A stretch of 64,000 nt of DNA from assembly GCF_036711975.1 (NCBI RefSeq), contig NC_091975.1:3970501-4034500 (forward strand). The letters are read 5' to 3'. The position numbers were made by a program, and so were the translations under genes. The notes under the pieces were generated by a model. That model had not been told where the DNA came from, ran no database searches, and worked only from the letters and a program-made list of their open reading frames with translations. Of the stretch, positions 12,696 through 23,200 are shown piece after piece (position 1 is the first letter of the stretch; every line of letters begins with the position of its first letter). The DNA comes from Onthophagus taurus. Lineage: Eukaryota; Arthropoda; Insecta; Coleoptera; Scarabaeidae.

Positions 12696-13503
12696 TTATG
12701 GAGTGTAAGGTGGGGGCGGTGCGCTATAAGGAGGTGGTGGTGTTTGTGAGTTAAAAGTATCCATATTATTTTCATTAAAATCGTCTATTAGGCACGTATC
12801 ATCCGCCCTGTATATCGGCGTTGGAGTGTTCATTAATGTTAAGATACAGAATGTTCCAACAACAGATACGGCACCTATAAAATAACCATTAAAAGTCTTT
12901 TAAAAACAATTTTATTTTCTTACCTGCTGCTGTTATTAAATAAAACCCATATCCATAAGAAACAACTGTTTCCACAGATGGATAAAGATCAGCTAATGAA
13001 TCATCAAGTAGCATAGCAACGTAATAACAAGTACTTATAATTGCAAGTACCCACAGAACAGTACATGTACTTGCCATAGCGTATTTTCGCATAAAATTAT
13101 AAATACTACTCTTTGGTCCAACTATGTGAAGAAAATATCCGCACAAAGAAAATATAATAGCCATAAAACATAGTAAGATAATAACCCTCATCATATTTAC
13201 GATAGTTTCATTTATACAATTGTACTCTAAAAACCACATACCTTAAATTAATTTAACACCTACATTTAAAATCGACGTACCGTTATTAGGATACTTTTGA
13301 TAAGTATATCCAAAGCTAAAAAATAAGCTTAGAGATAAGCTGGGGGTACAAACACCCCCGGAAATAACAAACCAATCCAGTTTAACCATAGACATTGCAA
13401 CGAGTGTAATCGTTATCATGTGAACTATAGCACAGATCACATTTTTGTCTTGATTGTGTGGGTGCAACCATTGGAAGGTGTTTGAACAGCAATTCGAGGA
13501 CAT
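12696..13503 (-). CDS. TMEM127: transmembrane protein 127 orthologue, 3 exons
   Basis: Exons 13503-13281, 13226-12924 and 12874-12696 (introns 54 and 49 bp, both GT-AG) join in frame to 234 residues; human TMEM127 has 238. The first junction forms codon G|AG, the second G|GT. Hydrophobic segments lie at about residues 22-42, 88-110, 120-143 and 156-180. Family-typical stretches are MRVIILLCFMAIIFSLCGYF, HIVGPKSSIYNFMRKYAMAS and SYGYGFYLITAAG. The tail ends in a proline-rich PPPPYSAPPPPYTP, matching the PPPAYTP end of the human protein; PPxY-type motifs bind WW domains of NEDD4-family ubiquitin ligases. The vertebrate protein is an endolysosomal/plasma-membrane protein that restrains mTORC1 and lowers surface RET. 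Function here is inferred from orthology. No frameshift or lesion is seen. Confidence 0.88.
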
Positions 13504-14103
13504 TTCTTGATTTATTTATATATTTAAAAGTACAGATCTGTTTCTAAAATGAAAATATTGAAACTTTTTGAGGTTAAGTACAAATTTTACTCACTCTGTT
13601 TTAAAGAGGTGTTGAAGTTAAATGTTAGATTAACATTATTTATTAGGTATTGAATGCGGTAAATTGAATTGTATAAGATCGAAGTTAAAACGAACGACGA
13701 GGAAAATTCGGAAATGTTATGAGGAAAACATTGTTTTGACATTTGACGTTTATCTTGGGGATTTTTGTTTTTTCTTCATATCAGGTTGGTATAAAGTTTG
13801 AATTAATTAATTTTTATTGTCAAAAACTGTTTTTTTAATTAATTTTTTAAAAATAAATTTGCAACAACACGATTAAAATTAGTAATACTTAATGATATTC
13901 GAGTTTTTTTTATTATTTTAGGACAATTCAGGAAAATTAGTTTTAAAACCGCGGTAATTTTGAAATTTAATAAGCAATTGATTTTTTTTAATGATGTTAT
14001 TAAGAAATCTGCAATTGAATCACAATCCTGGTGTCTTTTCTATACTGCCTTTGCATTCATCGCATTTGGGCAATACTAGTCTAATACTAGCATCATTCGT
14101 ATA

Positions 14104-14823
14104 CTCTGTTTTTAAACCAGGAGGAGTATTTTAAATTTGTCACCAGATTGACCTTGCACGTGATTGGTTGAATGCGAGGAAGGTTCACACACAGGCAATT
14201 TTGAATTTTGATTTTGAATTTGAAGGTTAGGTAATTGATAATTCGACAGTTTCGTGTTATTATTGTATATTTTGTGTTCTTAAACCCTTTTTTATTATAT
14301 TTTGAAATAAATACACTCATAACTTCAATGTTAATTTGTATAGTTCATTTTTTTTCTATAATACCTGTCAAATTGTTGTAAAGTTGGCAAAATTAACAGA
14401 GAGTTTTGTTTTATCATGTTTTAAAATAGATATGTCACACTGACGTTTGAGCTTTCGTTATTCAAAAAGAAAAAGTGCACAAAAAATGTTGTGGAGTGTT
14501 TATTTGCCATTTATTTACCTAGAAAAGGTGTTTTGTTGTATTTAATTACTTTGTAGCACGTTTTTACAATAAATATGTACCTCGTTAAAATCGTATTTAT
14601 CTAAAAAGTTATTAGTATTTTAACCTCAACTATTTAGTTACTGAAAATGTTACTAAACGAAAATAACAAGATAACAAACGAAAATAAATACAATAATAAG
14701 TAAATAAATAAACAATAATTATTAATTTAAATTTACCGCCAAAATATCTAGTGATATTTTCTGGTGATTTTTCCCAGTGTAAATCTGACTTTCGCGTTTA
14801 CTCCTCCTGGTTTAAAAACAGAG
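14104..14823. mobile_element. TA-flanked MITE with 23-bp terminal inverted repeats
   Basis: The ends 14104-14126 and 14801-14823 are perfect 23-bp inverted repeats beginning CTCTGTTTTTAAACCAGG. Both are flanked by TA (14102-14103 and 14824-14825), the target duplication of Tc1/mariner-type elements. The 720-bp interior has no transposase frame, so this is a non-autonomous element mobilised in trans. The interior is AT-rich. The perfect inverted ends suggest a fairly recent insertion. Confidence 0.85.
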
Positions 14824-14925
14824 TATAGTTCTAGTGCAAGTGTTAGTTCTAGTTTTAATTGTTATTCAGCGCTAAGTTGTATATTTTTAAGTTTCGGGTT
14901 TAGCCCTGTGTCTTCAGACGCTGAA

Positions 14926-15353
14926 TGTTAGGTAAGGTTAGTTTTGTTTACAAACATTAATTATACCATGAAGTTTTCTTTGGCAATTAGTAATGGCAAT
15001 TATAGCGTGAAGTTTTCTTTTGTAATGTCAATTATAGCGTGAAGGAATGTTCGGTAAGGTTAGTTTTGTTTACAAACATTAATTATACCATGAAGATTCT
15101 TTGGCAATTTGTAATGGCAATTATAGCGTGAAGTTTTCTTTTGTAATGTCAATTATAGCGTGAAGGAATGTTCGGTAAGGTTAGTTTTGTTTACAAACAT
15201 TAATTATACCATGAAGTATTCTTTGGCAATTTGTAATGGCAATTATAGCGTGAAGTTTTCTTTTGTAATGTCGATTATAGCGTGAAGGAATGTGAGGTAA
15301 GGTTAGTTTTGTTTACAAACATTAATTATACCGTGAAGTTTTCTTTGGCAATT
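14926..15353. repeat. minisatellite, about 122-bp unit, 3.5 copies
   Basis: The segment ggtaaggttagttttg recurs at 14931, 15053, 15174 and 15296 (periods 122, 121, 122). Units are nearly identical and each contains shorter internal echoes such as 'tatagcgtgaag'. The last, partial unit ends exactly where a further copy of the MITE end begins at 15354. Confidence 0.9.
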
Positions 15354-15426
15354 CTCTGTTTTTAAACCAGGAGGAGTATTTTAAATTTGTCACCAGATTG
15401 ACCTTTTATTACTTGATTGACCAGAG
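15354..15426. mobile_element. truncated second copy of the MITE end
   Basis: Bases 15354-15405 repeat the first 52 bp of the 14104 element without a mismatch, in the same orientation. Then 16 unrelated bases lead to CAGAGTATAGT, which equals the junction of the 720-bp element's right end with its right flank (14819-14829 region). It is therefore a short deletion derivative or a product of local duplication. Its left flank is not TA, so it was probably not placed by clean transposition. Confidence 0.7.
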
Positions 15427-15429
15427 TAT

Positions 15430-16858
15430 AGTCCATTTTGGATTTCCATTCAGATCTCCTTTATTACATACACAACAACAAACAATTTGAATTGAGGTGC
15501 CTAACCGGAATTAATTTTGTTGTGTTTTTCCAGAAAACACGTACCTACCAGAAGCATTTTGGGACACAACAAGGATTCCTATTCCATGGTGGTTCGGCTG
15601 GAAATTAGAACGGAAGCCACCGTTGTCGTTGGTTTGAAAACACGACAAGAACAGCTCGCGACTAATTAATTGAAGTAGTTCCCGCTGGCGGTAGAGTTTA
15701 ATTCCCAGTCGACAACCATAAGAGAGACAAAAGTTTAAAGTGTATTGCATTTGCGCAGGTTTTGCTCCTTAGCGGTTTAACCGGTGTCGCATCGTTCGGC
15801 AAATATAAGGTCTTTTTATTCTTTATGTCCTTAACAGAAGCTCTTTCGGTTATAAGCTTAAAAGCGTACCACCATTAGGAGTCACTTTGGTCTCGACTAC
15901 GTGGAAACTTCACGGAAACACGTTAGTTTCTACGCGATAGTAATAATTATTCTATGAAAGAGTTACTGTTTCACCACCAAAACCACTACCAACAACAACA
16001 ACAACAACTATTACTACAACGATAATACATTTTCGAAACGAACGTTCGAGTAATTTATTGCTTATAACTTTTAAATTATCGACGCATTTACAAAACCGAA
16101 ATGTACGTTCGTGTAAAATATTTTGCAATAAACGTATCGTCAAATTGTCGTTTATCGAGATTTATTAGTTGTTATACACTTTAAATCCTATTGGGAGGTA
16201 TTAGTTAAAATTTAAAGAATAAATGATTTGCAATAGTAAAAGAAAATTAACCCACATTTAACGTACGAAAATACGTTCTTATTTCGTAAGAATTGCCCGC
16301 GGCTTCGAACATCTCACCACATCATATACGATGGTAAATTGGTAATTAAAATACCATCGAAAATCGAAAATAACGATCGACCTTAAAGTGTTCTTGTTTC
16401 GTAATTTGAAATGGATTTCGGGGCATCATTTTTTTTTAGTATTGAAAGAAAACCATAAGAACTCGGGTTTTAGTTTTGAATCTTTTATTATATCTTGGCG
16501 AAACGCGGCGGAAGTTATGTTTTCGATTCAAAGGAATGGTTTGGTATGGAATTCCCTTGGTTACTGAACTTATAGTCACGACTCGAAACTACATTCTGAA
16601 GTGAATAATTTACCAAACGGAATCCTTTAGTACGTGAAAACACAATTACTGAATGCATCGCCTTGTAGATTCGATGTTGCGAGTAAATTTTATAACGAAA
16701 AATTCAAATAAAAATAGTTTAAACAATAAAATTGAAAGCATCAAATGGGTAGTAATAAAACTCCCGGATGTTTATTTTCAATTCTATTATTTGCTTGCTA
16801 AATGTGTTTATTTTCTGGAAATTTTAAAATAATTAAAACAAATTTAAATTTTAAATTA
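15430..16858. other. intergenic, (AAC)n microsatellite
   Basis: No gene recognised. A short (AAC)n run lies at about 15990-16009. The remainder is AT-rich sequence with some GC-richer patches (15520-15720). No splice-consistent coding signal found. Confidence 0.4.
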
Positions 16859-16864
16859 TTTATT
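16859..16864 (-). terminator. poly(A) signal of the first RR-1 cuticle gene
   Basis: The minus strand carries AATAAA about 52 nt past the stop codon at 16916. The spacing suits a 3' processing signal. Confidence 0.5.
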
Positions 16865-16915
16865 TCCATTAAGTAATAAATTAACTCGGTCATTTTAAAA
16901 TTTACATCAAAGAAT

Positions 16916-17527
16916 TTAATATTGATATCCACCATTTACATTTTCACTTTTCGCATTAACACCTTCATAATTATTACTAGCGTATCCATTAGATCCGCTA
17001 TGAACATCATTAACACTCAATCTCGCCGCATCGGAAGCCGTTTTGGTTATAGCCTCGTTGATATGTTCTCCGGCTGGTTGAAATCCATTTTCATCGGCGA
17101 TGTACGTTACAGTATACGTTTTTCCATCATCTCCAACATAAGAATAACTTCCTTGAACAACCACAGCTTCACCATCTTGTTTGATTTGGCCGTGTTCTTC
17201 GTGGCGAATTCTATTTTCAGTTTCAAAATCAAAGTGGTAATTACCACTTCCATCATTGTTGTTGTCGAATTTGATTAAGTTAGCGCGAGCTTCTGGGTTA
17301 TTGGATCTTTGGATGTTGCTTTGTCTTTCATCGTGGTGAGCTGGCCCATAAACAGGTGAAGGTGAAGCTATGGTGTATTTAGACTCATCCGGATTAATTG
17401 GAGTGTTGAGAATATTTTCATTTCCTCCGGATCCCCCAGCTGAGTTTGGTGGTAAATAAGTTTTATCTAATTTTCCACAAATCACTGTAGAGATGAAACA
17501 GAGTGCTAAACACGAAATGGTTTTCAT
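16916..17527 (-). CDS. RR-1 cuticular protein
   Basis: Secreted structural protein of the exoskeleton, 203 residues. A signal peptide (MKTISCLALCFISTVICG, 1-18) is followed by the N-terminal box KLDKTYLPPNSAGG shared with its neighbours. The Rebers-Riddiford (RR-1, chitin_bind_4) domain spans about 94-156: GNYHFDFETEN, then GSYSYVGDDGKTYTVTYIAD and ENGFQPAGEHI, the RR-1 form associated with flexible cuticle. It binds chitin in family members. The C-terminus is N/G/S/Y-rich. No intron follows the third codon, unlike its two neighbours. It is transcribed divergently from the RR-1 gene at 18.0 kb, and the two share the segment SNNPEARAN, so they are local paralogues. Start chosen as the first ATG with a clean signal peptide and a TATA box about 80 nt upstream. 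Confidence 0.92.
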   Translation of the reverse strand: MKTISCLALCFISTVICGKLDKTYLPPNSAGGSGGNENILNTPINPDESKYTIASPSPVYGPAHHDERQSNIQRSNNPEARANLIKFDNNNDGSGNYHFDFETENRIRHEEHGQIKQDGEAVVVQGSYSYVGDDGKTYTVTYIADENGFQPAGEHINEAITKTASDAARLSVNDVHSGSNGYASNNYEGVNAKSENVNGGYQY

Positions 17528-17607
17528 GATTTTTTTTGATCTAGTTTATTAGGTGTTGTTGTATTTGAGGATGTTTTTTGAACTGACAACCTAAAATTTT
17601 TTAGTGC

Positions 17608-17616
17608 TTTTATATA
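17608..17616 (-). promoter_or_regulatory. TATA box of the minus-strand RR-1 gene
   Basis: Minus strand reads TATATAAAAG about 80 nt before the start codon at 17527, a good core-promoter position for a short leader. It sits in the 476-bp intergenic space shared with the divergent RR-1 gene. Confidence 0.6.
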
Positions 17617-17922
17617 CGTTCAAAAATCTAAAGAAACCTCGTTACATAAACTTGATTTCTCACCTCATCAAGGTTCATCTTTCAATTTCTTCTCTAATTA
17701 GCCTTTCGTTCGCCATTTATCTTTATCGGATTGCGTCAGATCTTTAGGCATGCATCGAATAGAGTAAATGCGAGTAGGTAATCTGGATTGGAGTCGATCT
17801 CAATACTTTCATTTTTTATTTCGGGTACATACGCCGACGCGTGTTACCTTGAAGACGGCGACCGAGAAGAAAAACGCGTCTGGTATCATCTCTTAATTAG
17901 ACGATCACCCAGTTTCGGATGG

Positions 17923-17930
17923 TATATAAA
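17923..17930 (+). promoter_or_regulatory. TATA box of the plus-strand RR-1 gene
   Basis: TATATAAA precedes the start codon at 18004 by about 75 nt. Candidate initiators are TCATC at 17951 (A about 30 nt after the TATA start) and the better-matching TCAGT at 17962, which is slightly far. Either gives a short 5' UTR. Confidence 0.6.
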
Positions 17931-18003
17931 GCGATCCAATTGATTTACAGTCATCAATCGTTCAGTGTCTTATACAAGAACAACATCACAACGACAAATA
18001 ATC

Positions 18004-18788
18004 ATGAAAGTGGTAAGATGGGGATTTAATTAAACTTGTTTTTTTTTAATAAATTTTATTTGTTTTAGTTTGCCGTAGTACTTTTAGCAGGATTAGCTTA
18101 TGCAGGAAGATTGGAAAATACTTATCTTCCTCCGGGAAGCTCAAAAACAGCTGGTGGTGCACAATTTTTAGCTACACCCTTTAATGGGCCAACTCAATCA
18201 TCGCATTTCCAACCATCTCAATCTTTCCAACCATCCACTCAATATGGATCTCCAATTATCCAAGCTAGAAGACCAGCTTTCCATCAATCTCCCGTAACTT
18301 CTTATGGGACTCCAGCACATTCTGCCCCATCCCCTGTATATGGTCCAGCTGACTTTAGATCTAACAACCCAGAAGCTAGGGCCAACATCATCCGAGCTGA
18401 CAACTCTAATGACGGATCTGGAAATTATCATTTCGAGTATGAAACTGAGAACAAAATCAGCCAAAATGAGCAAGGCCAATTAAAACAAGTCACTGAAGGT
18501 GAAGCTACCGTTGTTCAAGGAAGTTATTCTTACGCTGGGGATGATGGCAAAGTTTACACAGTTAACTATATTGCTGATGAAAACGGATTCCAACCTATCG
18601 GGGAACACATTAATCAAGCTATTTCAATGACTGCTTCTGATGCTGCTAAGAGTGCCATTACTGAAGGAAAAGGATACAATTATAACTCTCAACAAGCTTA
18701 CAAGAGTTATCAAGGATATTCTGGAACTAACCAATTTAATGGACAAACCTACAATCAAGGAACCAACAATGGAGGGTATAGATACTAA
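18004..18788 (+). CDS. RR-1 cuticular protein, 2 exons
   Basis: Secreted chitin-binding cuticle protein of 242 residues. Exon 1 (18004-18012) encodes only MKV; a 56-bp GT-AG intron is followed by exon 2 (18069-18788), which continues FAVVLLAGLAYAG and completes the signal peptide. A three-codon first exon is the classic structure of insect cuticle genes. The mature N-terminus is RLENTYLPPGSSKTAGG; a Q/S/P-rich linker follows; the RR-1 domain lies at about 120-184 (GNYHFEYETEN, GSYSYAGDDGKVYTVNYIAD, ENGFQPIGEHI). The C-terminus is Y/N/Q/G-rich and ends GGYRY. It is a paralogue of the minus-strand RR-1 gene 476 bp away, so the pair may share regulatory DNA. Confidence 0.93.
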
Positions 18789-18852
18789 GTAATTTAAAAT
18801 ATCCTTTATAGAAATTAATATTTTTGGTATGCAAAATGTATAAAAAAATATA

Positions 18853-18858
18853 AATAAA
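18853..18858 (+). terminator. poly(A) signal of the plus-strand RR-1 gene
   Basis: AATAAA 65 nt past the stop codon; a second copy lies about 15 nt further on. Spacing is normal. Confidence 0.55.
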
Positions 18859-18889
18859 AATATTTTAATAAATTCAAACATTTAAGTGA

Positions 18890-19345
18890 ATTTATTATTG
18901 ATTCAGAAGTAACATTCCCTTGTGAGAACTACGAATTTCCAACAACATAATAATTTATATCCTCCATTAACAGTACATCATCGGGTCGATGGTGGACAAT
19001 AGGTTATTGTGTTGCTGTTCAGTAGCCGAGGTTCTCGATAATTTCGAAAACAAACCATCAGTTATCGAATTGAAGACGTGTCGAAACACGTTTCTCAGTT
19101 CACGACATTTATGGGGTTTGCGGCGTGGTGTAAATAAGGAACTAATTTAAACTTGGGAATTGGAAAGGAGGGGTGACGCGCAAAAGGGTTATGAACCTCG
19201 TTGTAAGTGTAACATTAAAGAGGATTTTTAAGGTGTAGCTACTTCTCCGGGTTGGATGAAGTATGTAGAAACTTCGTAACGAGGTGGCCAATTTACCAGG
19301 GTTTGACGAATAAAACTTTTTAAAGCGGGATGAGTTCAAAGGATT
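18890..19345. other. convergent spacer between cuticle genes
   Basis: Sequence between the 3' ends of the plus-strand RR-1 gene and the minus-strand Q/P-rich gene. No gene recognised; a modestly GC-richer stretch near 18960-19290 has no recognisable product. Confidence 0.4.
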
Positions 19346-19427
19346 ACATTTTATTTCTGCAATATTTTTTTATTCAAGTGGTTAATTTTAATATACATGA
19401 ATTAAGTAAAATAAATTAAATTAAAAT

Positions 19428-20233
19428 TTATTTTCCGGGTGGCAAATAACCGCGATTTGGTCCAGATTGTGAAGGTCTTTGTGGGGAAGAGAATAAACCT
19501 GGACCATTTCCAAATGGTTGTTGTTGTTGTACTTGTGGTACTCCTATTGGGAATCGTTGAGGAACATCTTGTGGTTGGTATTGAGGTCTTGCACTTTGCC
19601 CATATCCTTGTGGTCTACTTTGAGGAATACTTTGTGGGCTTGGACCATATTCTTGAGATGGTATTCTAAATCCTCCTGGTCTACCTGAATCGTAATCTTG
19701 AGAATCTCCTTGTGGATAATTTTGTGGTCTACTTTGTGGAAAAGCTGATCCTATTTGACCAAATCCTTGAGGAGCGATTTGACCATATTGTTGAGGTACT
19801 CCTTGCGGAACACTTTGTGGTACATTTTGTGGAGCAACTTGCGGATACTCTTGAGATCCTGTTTGTCCAAAACTTTGTGGTCTAAATTGTGGCCTACTTT
19901 GTGGAAAACGTTGAGGTTGTTGATACTGGAATTGATTTTGCAAACCTGGTCTTTGATAACTAGGAGAAGGAAATTGACCCGAAGAAGAAAATGGTCGAGA
20001 AGTTGATGGAAACGATGACGATTGAGATGTTGAACTTGTTGATCCAATTGGTGATTGTAAAATGTTTCCTGATCCTCCAGCAGAAGAAGCACCGGGAGGT
20101 GGAAGATATTGACGATCTAATCTTGCTGCCGAAGCCAAAGTAAATATGAATACAAATCCGAACTAAAACAAAAAAGTAAATTATCAAAATAAAATAATTT
20201 CTTCGAATAATTAAAATAACTTACCACAATCAT
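19428..20233 (-). CDS. Q/P/S-rich secreted cuticle-like protein, 2 exons
   Basis: Exon 1 (20233-20225) encodes MIV; after a 62-bp GT-AG intron, exon 2 (20162-19428) continues FGFVFIFTLASAARLDRQYL to give 247 residues. The signal peptide (about 1-16) is followed by RLDRQYLPPPGASSAGGSGN, clearly akin to the N-terminal box of the two RR-1 neighbours. The rest is low-complexity, with irregular repeats of the type PQ-x-x-PQ-S (SRPQ, SVPQ, QSRPQ, YPQ), and the end is GYLPPGK. There is no Rebers-Riddiford domain. Gene structure (three-codon first exon), position and N-terminus argue for a cuticle structural protein derived from, or sharing ancestry with, the RR-1 genes. It could instead be an eggshell or salivary structural protein. 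Confidence 0.85.
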
Positions 20234-20282
20234 TGTTTGGCAGTTGATGTTAAAGTAATAAAGTTTAGAGTACATCAACTTG

Positions 20283-20290
20283 TTTTTATA
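20283..20290 (-). promoter_or_regulatory. TATA box of the Q/P-rich cuticle-like gene
   Basis: Minus strand reads TATAAAAA about 50 nt upstream of the start codon at 20233, in line with the TATA-driven short-leader promoters of the neighbouring cuticle genes. Confidence 0.55.
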
Positions 20291-20299
20291 GTAAACGTT

Positions 20300-23200
20300 G
20301 AAAAGCCGATGATGTGATTCCTAACATACTCGACTCCAAGGTTATAAAAACCAGGATCCGGGCGTAAAAAAGACTCAAATCGTTTTTCTGGTGATCGAGA
20401 CCTTACCGGGAAAAAGGCACCATTATAAAATTAATAGTATGGAATTACCGATGGAGGCTTCGAATTGCGGCCTCACATTTTTTTTTCTAACTCGACAGGT
20501 TTAATTACTCCGATTGATTTCGACCTGGAGGGAAACGATTCAATTTGTTCGTTTCGTTAGATTGAATTTTCTGTTCAACGGTATGATGTAAATGCTGTTA
20601 CGAGATCAATTTAACATTTTTTATATGCAATAAAACTCATATGCACGCGGATTTACTATAATTATTGTTCTGCCGATGACGGTTTTAATTGAAATAATTT
20701 ACTGTTTGAAAATGATAATTGAAAAAAAATATATCTATTTGAGTTGGAAATGTGTGTTGTTAATGAAATCATTTAGAAACTAAGTGGTGTCTTTTCATGA
20801 ATTTGAAAGCTGGTAATCAGCCGGGCTTTATAGTCGAGAGGCTACTGAACTAGTTCAAAGGCAAATTATACATTAGCGAGCAAGAGGGGTTAATTTCCAC
20901 TTCATTTTGCAAGCGCCTTCAATTTGTTTTAGAAAAAATGAGGATGTTAAATTTAAATTGAAATTGTTTTATGTTCTCTATTTTATATTTTTTTATCTAA
21001 ACAGTCATCTAAATCATATTCTATAATAACTAAATTCATACTGAAAGCGTGCCGAATTAATGGACGTTATTTGCGAACCCAACCCCAGTTTTGATTGAAA
21101 TATATTCTGTATCGAACCACATAAATTACTCCGCGATATTAATGAACCAATCTACCCAGTCGAAGTTCATTTCAATAAATCAGTCTCCGTCGCGGACGAA
21201 ATTCGTGCTTCTCGTTCTCGATCAATTTTCTCGCTGGAGAAGGTACATAAAACGGACATTGAGAGAAACCTTACTGCTAATTGATATAACCGCGCGATCG
21301 AGGATATAGAAAATTCTATTTATAAAACGATTACGTTACATGTAAGTACACACAAACGGAAATTACCGTTGAATTTTAGAGTTATCCACGAAAAAATACT
21401 TTATAGACATAAGTCACCAGGTCGTGGTGGTGTTTTAACACAGTGCAGTTTTATGCACGGGAGGCGGCCGGAACAGGACCACACCAGGATTTATGACGTT
21501 AATTTCGAATTTCCCTACAACCAGGTGGCTCAGATGGGATTTACGCCGCTGTAAGTGGACATCTAATAAATATATTAAAGTTTAAACGAGATTTGGACCC
21601 CACCAAAGTCTAATAAAACAACTCACCAGAGAGCAGTATATGAAGTATTGTAAATATACTCCTAGAAACTTGCAATAAAGTGATTATTATGTATGATTAG
21701 TTTCTGCAAGTTCATTTACACCAGTTAGTATACTAAGTTTTAGATTAGGATTAGGTTTAGATGTTATGTTCGTTTTTGGTTTACATCCTTTACATTATTT
21801 ATCGTAATAATTTGTACAGCTAGCTACAAACACTTTTGTACTTGCTCACATGCCATTTCATTTTCATCGATGCCAGTATGATTCAGAATGCAAAATCATG
21901 AGCAAAACTAATCACGGCCGTCTTCGAACTATTCGATCTAAATTCTTATCTTCGTAACACCGATGATTCTAAATTCATCCTTGGATCATACTTGGAACAA
22001 AAAATGGACAAGAAATAAAGAGAATAGTAAATGTTATAAAATGAAATTATATCATTTGCACTTTTTATTTCTTTTACCCCATCAAAATTATCATTTAAAC
22101 AAATACGAAAGTGTAACCTTTCATTAATTTTAATGAATCTTGAAGATTGATTTAAAATACTAATTAACACGACAAAGGTCTTATTACCTTTACCTTTTGT
22201 CGTTCTGTTTGTATATCATTTAAATTTTGCTGAGTTGCCAAAAAAAGAATTAGACGCCCGTTCTTTTTTCTTTTGGATGATGTAATTTAAAATTGACGTA
22301 ATCCTTGAGGTGAGACGCAATCGCGAAGAGTACGTTGGTATTAAAAAGATTTTGGGAAGTGAAGGTTAATCATGAAGAGAACATAAATCGATCGTCATCT
22401 TTATTTTAATAATATTAAATCTAATTTTAATATGTTTTAGTGTTTAAATTACTCAATCGAAAAAGGACTTTTATTCCTTTGTTATCAAATGAAAGGAATA
22501 CGTACCCTGATAGAATCTCAAGACACTTCTATACGCTTGACTGACAATTTCTCAGAATATAATAAACACGCGCTTCCTTCCGGGGAAATATTAGATTTTC
22601 TCTTGAGTGTCGTTGAAGTAGGTCGAATAGAAACTCGTTAAAAATGCGTTAGACAACTACTAGTTGCCAGCGTTTTCGTTTTGTTCATTGATGAACTAGT
22701 CTATGCTTGAGAGATCCGCATGTATTATGCAAGATTGCACCTTCGAGGTTCTAATTTCGAGCAGAAGCTTTAAAGTTCGTATCCTCTGGTGGTTCAACTT
22801 TCAGGTGGTGTCTTGAACTGTAAAGAGACGAACTCGAAAACTTTATATTTCGTTGTTATTACCTTCATGGTGTATTCAAATATGCTAAATTTGTTTAATT
22901 TTTAATTTGTTTAAAGGTCCAAGTCCCCAAACTGGGGAATTGCAACATGTAATTTCCTCGGTACTAATTCGCCATTAATATGCCTCGGTTTCGGGTTATT
23001 TAATTAGCCAATTATGGGGTTGCAGTATGTTGTGTTCTGGAGTAATACAATAGAGAATGCACTGTCACAGATTTGCTTAGAAGATAGCATCTAGAGAATG
23101 ATCGGGGAATTAGGTGGAAAGGAGGGAAATATACAAAATTCAGTATCCTCTCGTTAATGTTTTGGGTAAATAATTTAGAGGAATTCTCTTCTGGATACGT

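Noticed and set aside
15511-15750. Possible cuticle pseudogene: 'NTYLP' after an acceptor-like ttccag near 15535
   Set aside because: Only five residues match the YLPP box; what follows does not resemble the cuticle genes in any frame, so it is probably chance.
16922-17278. Plus-strand 118-residue frame
   Set aside because: Antisense shadow of the RR-1 cuticle gene.
18198-18479. Minus-strand 93-residue frame
   Set aside because: Antisense shadow of the plus-strand RR-1 gene.
19751-20092. 113-residue frame in the Q/P-rich gene
   Set aside because: Frame-shifted reading of a repetitive CAA/CCA-rich coding sequence.
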